NCBI RefSeq assembly: GCF_017874735.1
Contig: NZ_JAGGLV010000024.1
Location: 48,815 to 112,814, forward strand
Direction: 5' to 3'
Length of the DNA stretch: 64,000 nt
Source: Paenibacillus silagei
GTDB lineage: Bacteria; Bacillota; Bacilli; Paenibacillales; Paenibacillaceae
Position 1 is the first letter of the stretch. Every line of letters starts with the position of its first letter. The translations under genes and the position numbers were made by a program. The notes below the pieces were generated by a model. The model did not search any database, was not told the DNA's origin, and saw only the letters and a list, made by a program, of their open reading frames with translations. This document shows, piece by piece, positions 16,553-24,945 of this stretch.

Positions 16553-18058
16553 TCAAGCAAAGCCTGCATTCCCGCTCATCCCCACCCACAGCGGGGATTG
16601 CTCCAGACAAGCGGCGAGCTGGAGCAGCAGGTCCTCGCGCCCTTTGGAGGCCATGACCTGGACGCCTATCGGCATTCCTTCGGCCGTAAGATGCACCGGC
16701 ACGCTCATGGCGGGCTGGCCGGTCAGGTTGGCGAGCTGGGTGAAGGGCGTGTACGTCAGGCTCGGCTCGAACATCTCGTAGATCATCCGCCGCTGCGCGT
16801 CCTTCGGCAGCCCGCTGACCTGCATCAGCTTCTCTGTCTCCGCCGTGGTCTGGGTCAGCTCTCCGATCTTCGGGGCAGAGTCTGCATTAGCCGGAGTAAT
16901 ATACAGATCGAAGCGGTCCATCAGCGCGGCCATTTGCGCAGCGGCTACATCCCATTCGTGCAGACTGTGTACGAATTCTGCCGCCGAGACCTGCTTCCCG
17001 GCTTCGGCCAGCACCCAGGTGACAATATCCACTTCCTCTGCCTTAATTGGACGGCCCATGGCGCTCTCCAGCGACAGGAACATGGCGGATACTTCTCCGG
17101 CGTTCATCGTATAGTAGTTGTCCATCAGCCGCACCCCGTTGACCGGGCTCAGCTTCTCTTCCACCTCATAGCCCTCGGACTCCAGCCACTTGACCGTCTT
17201 CCGCACGGCCTCTACCGCCTCAGCGGATACCGGTGTTCCCACCGGCGAAGCGGTGGTGAAGGCGATCCGCAGCTTCCGCTGAGCAGGCTTCAACAGATCG
17301 TCCAGGTAGACGCCCGGATACAGCGGCGTCTGAAAAGCCGCTTCCGGCTGCACCACCTGCAGCAGATCCAGCATCGCGGCGCTGTCCCGCACCGAGCGCG
17401 TCAGCGCAAAATCAATCGACGCCCCCTGCCACTGGCGGCCGATTCCCGGGCCGACCGGCGTGCGCCCGCGCGTCGGCTTCAGCCCGAACAGGCCGGTGAA
17501 CGAGGCCGGTATGCGGATCGAGCCGCCGCCGTCACTGGCTCCGGCGGCCGGGACGATCCCTGCGGCAACCGCCGCAGCCGCACCGCCGCTGGAGCCGCCG
17601 GGTGAACAGGCGGGGTTCCAGGGATTGCGGGCCGGGCCGTGAAGGAGGGGCTCGGTGATGTTTTTCAGCCCGAATTCCGGCGTATTCGTATGGCCCAGCG
17701 GAATGAAGCCGCCACGCCGGATACGGGCCACATAGTTAGAGTCCCTTTTCGCTACATTGTCCTTCATCAGTAGAGCGCCCGAGGTCAGCGGTTCGCCGCC
17801 AATCGCCTGGGAGATATCCTTCAGCAGGAAGGGGACGCCGGCGAACGGACGGGGGGTATCCCCGGAATCAAGGGGCATCTCCGCAGCCTCCTTCAGCGCG
17901 GCCTCCCGGCGGGTGCGCACCACCGCATTCAGCAGCGGATTCACCTCATCCATCCGGGCATAGGCGGCTTCCACAAGCTCACTTGCAGAGACCTCCCGTG
18001 CCTTCACTAGGGCGGCAAGCCCCAGCGCATCATAACCGGAATAAGCAGACAACGACAT
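16553..18058 (-). CDS. Amidase (amidase signature family)
   Basis: 501 residues with the complete amidase-signature triad: Lys80 in F-L-L-K-D, the cis-Ser156 in S-P-G-G-S-S-G-G, and the nucleophile Ser180 in G-G-G-S-I-R-I-P-A-S. This family hydrolyses amides (GatA-like fold), but the absence of gatC/gatB neighbours and its insertions argue against the tRNA amidotransferase subunit. The natural substrate is unknown. An AAGAGG ribosome site precedes the ATG. It stands alone between a repeat array and the LOG-family gene. Confidence 0.9.
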   Translation of the reverse strand: MSLSAYSGYDALGLAALVKAREVSASELVEAAYARMDEVNPLLNAVVRTRREAALKEAAEMPLDSGDTPRPFAGVPFLLKDISQAIGGEPLTSGALLMKDNVAKRDSNYVARIRRGGFIPLGHTNTPEFGLKNITEPLLHGPARNPWNPACSPGGSSGGAAAAVAAGIVPAAGASDGGGSIRIPASFTGLFGLKPTRGRTPVGPGIGRQWQGASIDFALTRSVRDSAAMLDLLQVVQPEAAFQTPLYPGVYLDDLLKPAQRKLRIAFTTASPVGTPVSAEAVEAVRKTVKWLESEGYEVEEKLSPVNGVRLMDNYYTMNAGEVSAMFLSLESAMGRPIKAEEVDIVTWVLAEAGKQVSAAEFVHSLHEWDVAAAQMAALMDRFDLYITPANADSAPKIGELTQTTAETEKLMQVSGLPKDAQRRMIYEMFEPSLTYTPFTQLANLTGQPAMSVPVHLTAEGMPIGVQVMASKGREDLLLQLAACLEQSPLWVGMSGNAGFA

Positions 18059-18162
18059 AGGTATAACCTCTTTCTGGCAGGAACAGGCAGGCTACATAGT
18101 GGTCAGGCTATAGCTGCAGTCTCGCGCATAGTGTATTGCGTTATAAGGAGGGCAGAGACTTT

Positions 18163-18744
18163 TCAAGTACGCTCATCTGTAAGATATTGCTTCACTGGAG
18201 GCGGCGTATACTCTGCGAACTGCTGCAGAATGCCCTCCGGCGTGGTAGCGTTCAGCATGATGGAATGATGCTTCTCCTGCATGAATTGTTCCCGGGCCAT
18301 GTTGCTGAACAGGGCAATCAGCGGATCATAATAATGATTCACATTAAGCAGTCCGCAGGGCTTCTGATGCAGGCCGAGCTGCGCCCAGGTGAAGATCTCG
18401 AAATACTCCTCCATCGTGCCCGGGCCGCCGGGCATAGCAATGAATCCGTCCGCCAGCTCAGACATCTTAAGCTTCCGTTCGTGCATAGAGTCTACCATAA
18501 TCAGCTCTGTCAGACGGGTGTGCTCGATTTCTCTTTGCTTCAGAAAATGCGGCAGCACCCCGATCACACGGCCTCCCGCCTGCATTACGCTATCCGCAAT
18601 AGCGCCCATCAACCCTACAGTAGCTCCGCCATAGATCAGCGTAATGTTACGTGCTGCAAGTTCCTTGCCGAGTAGAATAGCGGATTCCTTGTATACGGGC
18701 GAAGCCCCTTCACTGGAACCGCAGAACACTGCGATACTCTTCAT
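18163..18744 (-). CDS. LOG family protein (TIGR00730; cytokinin riboside 5'-monophosphate phosphoribohydrolase-like)
   Basis: 193 residues, a Rossmann-like protein with the diagnostic motifs G-G-A-T-V-G-L-M-G (about 41-49) and P-G-G-P-G-T-M-E-E (about 105-113), the signature of nucleoside 5'-monophosphate phosphoribohydrolases. In plants and some bacteria this reaction frees cytokinin bases. In Bacillota the housekeeping role may be nucleotide clean-up. The start C-G-S-S-E-G-A-S-P is also typical. An AAAGGAGAG ribosome site precedes the ATG. Confidence 0.9.
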   Translation of the reverse strand: MKSIAVFCGSSEGASPVYKESAILLGKELAARNITLIYGGATVGLMGAIADSVMQAGGRVIGVLPHFLKQREIEHTRLTELIMVDSMHERKLKMSELADGFIAMPGGPGTMEEYFEIFTWAQLGLHQKPCGLLNVNHYYDPLIALFSNMAREQFMQEKHHSIMLNATTPEGILQQFAEYTPPPVKQYLTDERT

Positions 18745-18892
18745 AAGCTGCTGACTCTCCTTTGTCTTAAGATAATTTGTAATGTGCTTTGAAGAACGGT
18801 TTTTTCCTCTACCTAATGTATCACGGATTCAGGTGCATGTAACATTTTTCTCGCTGCCGGAGCAGGCGGTTTAGTTGCGGCGGTGCTCTGCA

Positions 18893-18921
18893 TTGACAAC
18901 CTTTTGCGGAGCGGCTATACT
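18893..18921 (+). promoter_or_regulatory. Sigma-A promoter of the tyrS leader
   Basis: Perfect -35 TTGACA (18893-18898), 17-base spacer, -10 TATACT (18916-18921). It drives the T-box leader and tyrS. The alaS leader has the identical pair of boxes with the same spacing (52590-52618). Confidence 0.85.
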
Positions 18922-18927
18922 TTCTGT

Positions 18928-19197
18928 AATCTTATAGTTGATATACGTTGAACGAGCCAGTAGCAGCCTTGTCCCTGTTCCCAGAGAGCCGGGGGTCGAT
19001 GGAACCCGGTACACACAAGCGGACTGCGAATTACGTCTCGGGAGTATCTTGGGTAATGCCAAGCGGAGCTAAGCGAACGATAACTCGCCTGAGAGTGGTA
19101 TGGACCTGCGTGCAGCACTAGGTCTGTGCAATTTGGGTGGTAACACGGTTAATGATAATCGTCCCTGTGTCTGAATAGACAAGGGGGCGATTTTTTG
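18928..19197 (+). ncRNA. T-box leader, tyrosine type
   Basis: Structured leader before tyrS. The T-box region (19131-19148) reads TTGGGTGGTAACACGG, a slightly divergent form of the usual AGGGTGGTACCGCG. It precedes a hairpin (19157-19190, arms ATCGTCCCT and AGGGGGCGAT) and a T run that form the terminator. Uncharged tRNA-Tyr binding should favour the antiterminator. A TAC triplet at 19032-19034, on the 3' side of stem I, is my best candidate for the specifier, but I cannot fold stem I with certainty. Confidence 0.85.
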
Positions 19198-19325
19198 TTG
19201 TCTGTGCGGTTTGCGGGCTGGATGAGTGGCGGGCTTAAGCTTCTGAGGCTGCTGCGGTAGGGCTGCTGTTTTTTTGACGGATACCAAGGGATATAGAACA
19301 ATCACTTACACAAAAGGGGCTGTAC

Positions 19326-20588
19326 ATGTTGAACATTATCGACGAGCTATTGTGGCGCGATGCCATTAACCAGCAGACAGATGCGGACGGACTGCGTGAA
19401 TTGACGGAGAGTAAGGCGGTGTCACTGTATTGCGGCGTGGACCCGACGGGCAACAGTATGCATATCGGCCACCTGATTCCGTTCATGGTGCTGCGGCGCT
19501 TCCAGCTGGCCGGTCACCGTCCGGTGATTCTGATCGGGGGAGCTACGGGAACGATTGGCGATCCGAGCGGACGTCAGAGTGAGCGCTCTTTGCAGACGCT
19601 GGAGCAGGTGCAGGAGAATGTGGATGCGCTGACGGCCCAGATGAAGAAGTTGTTCCTGACTGACAACGACAACCAGGTCCGGCTGGTCAACAACTATGAT
19701 TGGACCAAGGATATGAACGTCATTGATTTCCTGCGTGATTTCGGCAAAAACTTCAGCATCAACACGATGCTCGCCAAGGATGTAGTCGCCAGCCGTCTGG
19801 ACAGCGGCATCTCGTTCACGGAGTTTGCTTACCAGATTCTGCAGTCCATTGACTACCTGCACCTGTTCCAGAACGAGGATGTGCAGCTTCAGGTCGGCGG
19901 CTCGGACCAATGGGGCAATATTACGAGCGGCCTCGATCTGATCCGTAAAAAAGAAGGCAACGAAGCCAAAGCCTTCGGCCTGACCATTCCGCTCATGCTG
20001 AAGGCTGACGGTACGAAGTTCGGTAAAACCGCCGGCGGCGCCATCTGGCTCGATCCGAAGCAGACTACCCCTTACGAGTTCTACCAGTTCTGGGCGAACA
20101 CCGATGACCGTGATGTGGTTAAATACCTGAAGTACTTCACCTTCCTGAGCAAGGAAGAGATTGAGGCGCTTGAGGAGAAGGTAGCCACTGAGCCGCATAA
20201 ACGGGAAGCGCAAAAAGCGCTGGCCGAGGAAATGACCCGCTTCGTGCACAGCGAGGAGCTGCTGGAGCAGGCCAAACGTATCAGCGCGGCACTGTTCAGC
20301 GGCGATATCCGCTCCCTGACTGCGGACGAAATCGAGGAAGGCTTCAAGGAAATGCCGACCTTCACAGCGGGCACTGAGACCAAGAACATTGTAGACTGGC
20401 TGGTGGACCTGGGAGTGGAGCCATCCAAACGCCAGGCGCGTGAGGATATTACTAAAGGCGCAATCTCGATCAACGGGGAGCGTGTGAATGAGCTGGAGAC
20501 GGAGATTACAGCTGCAGATGCCATCGGCGGCAAGTTCATCATCGTCCGCAAGGGCAAGAAGAATTACAGCCTGGTGAAGCTGGTCTAA
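19326..20588 (+). CDS. tyrS: Tyrosyl-tRNA synthetase
   Basis: 420 residues, the normal length for bacterial TyrRS. The class I signature H-I-G-H is at about 48-51 (after C-G-V-D-P-T-G-N-S-M), the KMSKS-like loop is K-F-G-K-T at about 231-235, and Y-Q-I-L-Q-S-I-D-Y marks the tyrosine pocket. The C-terminal S4-like RNA-binding domain covers about 355-420. AAAAGGGG ribosome site before the ATG. Expression is set by the T-box leader immediately upstream. Confidence 0.97.
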   Translation: MLNIIDELLWRDAINQQTDADGLRELTESKAVSLYCGVDPTGNSMHIGHLIPFMVLRRFQLAGHRPVILIGGATGTIGDPSGRQSERSLQTLEQVQENVDALTAQMKKLFLTDNDNQVRLVNNYDWTKDMNVIDFLRDFGKNFSINTMLAKDVVASRLDSGISFTEFAYQILQSIDYLHLFQNEDVQLQVGGSDQWGNITSGLDLIRKKEGNEAKAFGLTIPLMLKADGTKFGKTAGGAIWLDPKQTTPYEFYQFWANTDDRDVVKYLKYFTFLSKEEIEALEEKVATEPHKREAQKALAEEMTRFVHSEELLEQAKRISAALFSGDIRSLTADEIEEGFKEMPTFTAGTETKNIVDWLVDLGVEPSKRQAREDITKGAISINGERVNELETEITAADAIGGKFIIVRKGKKNYSLVKLV

Positions 20589-20718
20589 GCGCAAGCTGCC
20601 GGGCGATGGGTTTGCGGAAGGCGAGTAGAGCGGGCCGGATGTTGAGCCAGATCTGGAGCGGTGTTAGGCTGGAGCGAGGCTGAGGGTGAACTGGAACGAG
20701 GTTGATGGTGGCTAGGGT

Positions 20719-20890
20719 GAGGTAGATTAGCTAGGGTGAGACAGAGATGAGTGAGGTTTGGCTAGATGAGCTAGAGTGAGACAGAAGAGTTAGATTTGGC
20801 TAGATTAGGTAGAGTGAGATAGATGAGTTAGGTTGAGCTAGATGAGCTAAAGTAAGATAGATGACTTAGGTTGAGCTAGAGTGAGAATGG
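20719..20890 (+). repeat. Degenerate 38-base tandem repeat after tyrS
   Basis: Three to four imperfect units, for example from GAGTTAGATTTGGCTAG to the next GAGTTAGGTTGAGCTAG 38 bases on, all rich in GAGCTAGA and GTGAGA. The stretch 20600-20720 is a more decayed version (GAGCGAGGCTGAGGGTGA). C is nearly absent from the top strand. No open frame of interest. Confidence 0.7.
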
Positions 20891-20911
20891 TGTGAAGTAA
20901 CTGAGTGATTG

Positions 20912-20951
20912 GGCTATCCCACTGTCAGCAGTGACAGGGATAGCCTTTTTT
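20912..20951 (+). terminator. Terminator of tyrS
   Basis: Nine-base stem GGCTATCCC / GGGATAGCC with an inner GTCA/TGAC pairing and six T residues. It lies 320 bases after the tyrS stop, beyond the repeat tract, so the repeat is part of the transcript. Confidence 0.85.
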
Positions 20952-21029
20952 GGTGGTCGCGGAAGGTGAGACGGTCTCCCGCCTTCCTCCCCTGATCACC
21001 GTAGGCCGGAAGCGTGGCTGCGTCGTGAA

Positions 21030-21313
21030 ATCACAGGGATAAATCCCTCTAATCTTGCTGGAAGTAGGCTAAATGAGGAAATCAAGTGTATAAATCCCTC
21101 TAATAGCTGCCGGGTGGGAAGAGGTAGGCCGATGAGGTGCACAAGTGCACCTGAATTTGGCGCAAGCGGCCGAAATGAGCAAATCAGGAGCATTAGTGCA
21201 CCCGAATTCGGCACAAACGGCTGAAACGAGCAAATGAGGAGCATAAGTGCCCTTGATTTCGCCGAATGCGGGCTAGACACGGGAATCAGGGGCACAAATG
21301 CCCCTGAATTCAG
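21030..21313 (+). repeat. 51-base repeat array with changing hairpin cores, six units
   Basis: Aligned positions 21039, 21090, 21141, 21192, 21243 and 21294 are each exactly 51 bases apart. The core changes along the array: AGGGATAAATCCCT first, then GGTGCACAAGTGCACC, then GGAGCATAAGTGCCC, then GGGGCACAAATGCCCC. The flank TGAATTnGGCGnAAnCGG is shared by the later units. No gene in 20589-21377. Confidence 0.85.
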
Positions 21314-21377
21314 CGCACGCACCTCACTCGCCATAAACCACCTAGTCCAGCGCGCCATCTGACGGGAGAGCCAGGCT

Positions 21378-21866
21378 TTAAAACAAATAAAAAATAATGC
21401 CTTTACCAGCAGCGACAGTCTGGCTGTAGAACCGCTGGATCTCGGTGAAGAACTGGAGCAGATAGGCAAAAAAAGCATCCGCATCATCGTCAGACACTGT
21501 ATCAGGATCCAGCGGGTAGACCTCCTCCTCGGCCATGGTCCGGAAATCATAACGCAGGCGCAGCTGCGCTTCATCCAGCCGGAGAATAGCGTCAAGCGCT
21601 TCGGCCACTTGTCCGGCACGCAGGCAGAATGCCCCGTATGCCCCGAACTCGATGCCCTGGTCGGAGTGCAGCGGGACCACATATCCGAGCGGCGCTGGCC
21701 CATCCGATATATCACCGCAGAGCAGGTAGTGAATCCCCTCCCAGGTACGGTCGATATCCAGCCCCGGGTACTTGTCTATGTTCAAGCTCGCCAGCGGGGT
21801 GCTGCCTGCGGCAATTTGCTGCACCAGTTCATCTTCCATTGCAAAGTAATATCCGCGTATCGCCAT
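21378..21866 (-). CDS. DUF1877 (YfbM-like) protein
   Basis: 162-residue cytosolic protein. The start M-A-I-R-G-Y-Y and the block L-D-I-D-R-T-W-E-G-I-H-Y-L-L-C-G (about 35-50) are the signature of the DUF1877/YfbM family, whose function is unknown. The usual length is about 160. GAAGGAAGG ribosome site before the ATG. The stop is next to the 51-base repeat array. It may share a transcript with the small gene upstream at 21909-22094, since both point the same way with a 42-base gap. Confidence 0.85.
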   Translation of the reverse strand: MAIRGYYFAMEDELVQQIAAGSTPLASLNIDKYPGLDIDRTWEGIHYLLCGDISDGPAPLGYVVPLHSDQGIEFGAYGAFCLRAGQVAEALDAILRLDEAQLRLRYDFRTMAEEEVYPLDPDTVSDDDADAFFAYLLQFFTEIQRFYSQTVAAGKGIIFYLF

Positions 21867-21908
21867 TGAATCAGCCTTCCTTCCGTGGTGGGGATAGAGT
21901 AGTTGTAC

Positions 21909-22094
21909 TTAATCCTCAAGCAGCGCAAGCTTGTCTTCGAGTTCAGTAATTTTAAGCCGGATAGCTTCTGCCCGGGGCTCGTCCTGCGCTTTCACCGCGA
22001 CTGCCAATTCATCGGCAGCTATGCTGATCTGATATTCCAGATACGTGTAGTCGGATGCGGCGGCAGGATGGGTGGAGCGTTGGGAATAGGTCAT
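21909..22094 (-). CDS. Small hypothetical protein, helical C terminus
   Basis: 61 residues, start taken at the ATG with AAAGAGG about 10 bases upstream; the frame is open 34 codons further up but without a good ribosome site. The C-terminal half (I-S-I-A-A-D-E-L-A-V-A-V-K, then E-A-I-R-L-K-I-T-E-L-E-D-K-L) looks like an amphipathic, coiled-coil forming helix. No family recognised. Same direction as the DUF1877 gene. Confidence 0.6.
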   Translation of the reverse strand: MTYSQRSTHPAAASDYTYLEYQISIAADELAVAVKAQDEPRAEAIRLKITELEDKLALLED

Positions 22095-22315
22095 ATGCCG
22101 AGGCCTCTTTTCTGTGATCTGTGATATATTCATGATACAGGGTTTGCAGGAACGGCTCAACCTTGTTACATGGGAACCCGGCACAGGCTGCGACATTGTT
22201 CACAGACAATGAACCCGGTTCTGGTTTTACCATGAGTAGTATTGAAAATTATAACTTAATTTTTCAGTAACAGTATGCGGGAGAAATTTCCGCAAAGGAA
22301 GGTTTGGTATACATA

Positions 22316-23347
22316 ATGATTGCTGTATCTTTTAACACCTTGGACGAGGCCAGGCACCATCTGGAGGAGCTGGATGTGAACCGTGGGCTGGTGCTGTTCG
22401 CTGCGGCTGCGGCTGTCCGGGAATTATCCCGTCATGCGCCTTCGCGGGCAGTATTGTGCTCAACCAAGGGGGAATATACTCCGCAGGGCTACCGCAGCGG
22501 CGTAATTACTGGTTTTGAATACGAAGCCGGTATAGCAGATATTGTGGGCATTCTGCACCCTCCCGTGCTTAGCGCAAGTACGCTGGAGATTGCTTACCGC
22601 AAGGTCCGGGGCAATCCGAATGCTTTTCTGATGCTGCTCTGTGACGGCACAGGCGGGATGGAAGAGATGCTGCTCTCCTCGCTGTATTTTATGGACCCCC
22701 AATTCAAGGTGATTGGCGGCAGTGCAGCTGACGATGAGCGCGGCGAGACTTACCTCTATATAGGAACCCGCCGGGTGCGGAACCTGGGGATTTATTTCAA
22801 TATGCCTGACCGCATCGCCCTGATTAAAGAGAATATCTATATTCCGTCCGGAAAGACGCTGCTGGTGACAGAAGCCGATGTGTTCGGCAGACGGGTCTAT
22901 TCCTTCAACGGGCGGCCTGCAGCCGGGGAATATGCGCGTGTCCTGGGCGTGCCGGAGAAGGAGCTGGCAGAGCATTTTCTGAGCAGCCCGCTGGGTAAAA
23001 GATACGAGGATGATCTGATCATAGCCTCCCCGAAGGCGGTTCATCCGGATGGCTCTGTCACATTTTACAGTCAGATTATGTCTAGTACTTATGTGGAGCT
23101 GCTGAGTTCAGCCGATCCGCTGGCAGTGCTGGAGGAGACGCTGGGCGGCAGTCCGTTCAAGCCTTCGTTTGTCCTCAATATTAACTGTACGCTGCGGGAC
23201 CAGCTGTTTACACGGGACGGTCTTTGGGGAGATTTTGACGAGAAGATGCTTGGGTTCTGCGGCAACACTACAGGCTTCATCAGCTATGGAGAGCAATATT
23301 ATACTAAGCATGCCAATCAGACTATGATTCTGCTGCTGGTTGAATAA
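22316..23347 (+). CDS. FIST domain sensory protein (FIST_N plus FIST_C)
   Basis: 343 residues, no membrane segment. The first half matches the FIST N domain (G-L-V-L-F-A-A near the start; V-L-C-S-T-K-G-E; V-I-G-G-S-A-A-D-D near 135). The second half matches FIST C, ending with G-N-T-T-G-F-I-S-Y-G-E. FIST domains are thought to bind small ligands such as amino acids and are found in signalling proteins. I use the ATG at 22316, 13 bases after AAAGGAAGG; a TTG at 22304 overlaps that site. The next gene, 17 bases on, is a soluble chemotaxis receptor lacking a sensor domain, so the two probably work together. Confidence 0.88.
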   Translation: MIAVSFNTLDEARHHLEELDVNRGLVLFAAAAAVRELSRHAPSRAVLCSTKGEYTPQGYRSGVITGFEYEAGIADIVGILHPPVLSASTLEIAYRKVRGNPNAFLMLLCDGTGGMEEMLLSSLYFMDPQFKVIGGSAADDERGETYLYIGTRRVRNLGIYFNMPDRIALIKENIYIPSGKTLLVTEADVFGRRVYSFNGRPAAGEYARVLGVPEKELAEHFLSSPLGKRYEDDLIIASPKAVHPDGSVTFYSQIMSSTYVELLSSADPLAVLEETLGGSPFKPSFVLNINCTLRDQLFTRDGLWGDFDEKMLGFCGNTTGFISYGEQYYTKHANQTMILLLVE

Positions 23348-23364
23348 GGGAGAGTTGAAATCGG

Positions 23365-24522
23365 ATGGAGTGGTTAAGCAAACTGCGCACAGCTTGGGGG
23401 AGAACCTCCTCTGCTGAAGGCGTTCAAAGTCACAGTAATACAAGCGGGCTAGCGGAGAGAGCCATGGCAGAGCATGTGATCGCAGCTAAGGATACGGTCG
23501 CATCAACAGAAACGGTTATAGCAGAGGGAAAAGCCGCAGTGGAAGCAGGCACTAACGCACATGTACCTCACGGCGGTAACGATAGCGTAGAACCGTCTGC
23601 ACACGCTTCAGGCACGGTGTCTTATGGGGAACATGCATATGCCCTAGCCGAGCAGATCCGCCTTGAGACTGAAGCTATCCTGAAGGAAGAGGCCCAACTG
23701 GTGGAGGACTTCGAGGCCTTGCGGGCAGGCGGCGGGGAGATGATCGGCCAAATCGCTGGGACTCAGCAGCTCCTTGAACATTTGAAGACCAACAACGGAC
23801 AGACTGAAGATCTGATTAATGAAATGTATGGCAGCTTGTCCTACTCATCCAACAAAATCGAATTTGCCAAGGAAGCCAATATCCAGATCTCTGCGGAAAT
23901 GCAGAAGGCCTCGGAGGTATTTACTGAGTTCGTTGCTTTGAATGAGGATCTGCGGGAGCATTTCCACAGCATTGAGCAGCTGGCCAAGATCATCACGGAT
24001 ATTGCCGAGCAGACGAATCTGCTCTCGCTGAATGCGGCGATTGAGGCGGCGCGGGCTGGTGAGCATGGACGCGGCTTCGCCGTTGTCTCCACGGAGATCC
24101 GCAAGCTTGCTGACAGCACCCGCAGCCATGTGAAGGAGATCATGGGTTCACTCTCAGGAATGACCCGCGTCATGGAGCAGATCCACAGCAAGTCCGGGGA
24201 TGGAATGCTCGCGATGAACGAGACCACGGCGAAGATCGGTGAGTCCACCGTATATATGAATGAAATCGTAGTCGCGGAGGAGCAGGTCTTCGAGCATCTG
24301 GAGGCAATCCAGGAGTCCCAGGAGAGCAGCATGGAGGATGTGGAGCAGATCAATAGCGACCTGCTGCGTATTCTGGAGAAATCGGGCCAGGACACAGACC
24401 AGTTCCGTAAGCTGGTTCTTACCGTCCAGAAGAAGGCCGACCATTACCAGCAGCTGTTGAATCATCTGCATCAGATCGGGCTGCTCCAGCAGGCGGAAGA
24501 AGCAGAGAAGACTAACGTATAA
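23365..24522 (+). CDS. Soluble methyl-accepting chemotaxis protein
   Basis: 385 residues without membrane segments. Residues 1-90 are poorly conserved and low in hydrophobicity. Residues about 100-370 form an MCP signalling coiled coil with the hairpin tip E-Q-T-N-L-L-S-L-N-A-A-I-E-A-A-R-A-G-E, the CheA/CheW contact. Being cytosolic, it cannot sense outside ligands directly. Its close pairing with the FIST gene (17-base gap, shared transcript) suggests FIST supplies the ligand signal. A terminator follows at once. Confidence 0.9.
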   Translation: MEWLSKLRTAWGRTSSAEGVQSHSNTSGLAERAMAEHVIAAKDTVASTETVIAEGKAAVEAGTNAHVPHGGNDSVEPSAHASGTVSYGEHAYALAEQIRLETEAILKEEAQLVEDFEALRAGGGEMIGQIAGTQQLLEHLKTNNGQTEDLINEMYGSLSYSSNKIEFAKEANIQISAEMQKASEVFTEFVALNEDLREHFHSIEQLAKIITDIAEQTNLLSLNAAIEAARAGEHGRGFAVVSTEIRKLADSTRSHVKEIMGSLSGMTRVMEQIHSKSGDGMLAMNETTAKIGESTVYMNEIVVAEEQVFEHLEAIQESQESSMEDVEQINSDLLRILEKSGQDTDQFRKLVLTVQKKADHYQQLLNHLHQIGLLQQAEEAEKTNV

Positions 24523-24543
24523 GCAGATATGGTAAAAGGAAAA

Positions 24544-24580
24544 ACACCCGGCGGCGGGAGTGAAGCTGCCGGGTGTTTTT
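24544..24580 (+). terminator. Terminator of the FIST-MCP operon
   Basis: Stem ACACCCGGC / GCCGGGTGT with extra pairing inside, followed by TTTTTG. Confidence 0.85.
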
Positions 24581-24714
24581 GTGTTGTGTCCGGCATGGGC
24601 ACAGGTAACACTCCTCTTGCTGGTGAAACACCGCTAAGGGGGAGGGGCCCAGCCAGCGTAAGCGTCACGCGCCGTATGACTAGACAACTCGCGTATGATA
24701 CGGGAGGGAAAGAG

Positions 24715-24905
24715 TTGGATAAACTCCACCTGCTGAGCGAGAACCGCCCTCTGCCAGGACGGCAATTGGATAAACAGCACTTAAATGAACCCGTTTCCCC
24801 CAAACTGGCCTAAACGACCATAATTAGTTGTTGTTTATCCACTTGCTTCCGGAAATTCCTTGGAAACCAGCATAGCAAGCTGCGTTTTTCCACTTGTTTG
24901 CTGGG
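24715..24905. repeat. Composite 51-base repeat array, TGGATAAA/TTTATCCA type (two forward, two inverted units)
   Basis: TTGGATAAAC starts at 24715 and 24766 (51 apart). The inverted forms GTTTATCCACTTG and GTTTTTCCACTTG start at 24833 and 24884 (51 apart). The middle gap is about 62. The layout equals that of 3248-3435 and 16312-16500, but the core sequence differs. No gene in 24523-24945. Confidence 0.75.
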
Positions 24906-24945
24906 AGTCAGCGTTCTCCGCCATCGGCAGGAGGATGTTCCACTA

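Noticed and set aside
16598..17605. 335-codon plus-strand frame
   Set aside because: Antisense shadow of the amidase gene.
19422..20594. 390-codon open frame on the minus strand
   Set aside because: Antisense shadow of tyrS.
20996..21715. 239-codon minus-strand frame with hydrophobic 17-residue repeats
   Set aside because: Made of the 51-base repeat array plus a shadow of the DUF1877 gene; no ribosome site.
24529..24813. 94-codon frame after the chemoreceptor gene
   Set aside because: It runs through a terminator hairpin and a repeat array, with no ribosome site.
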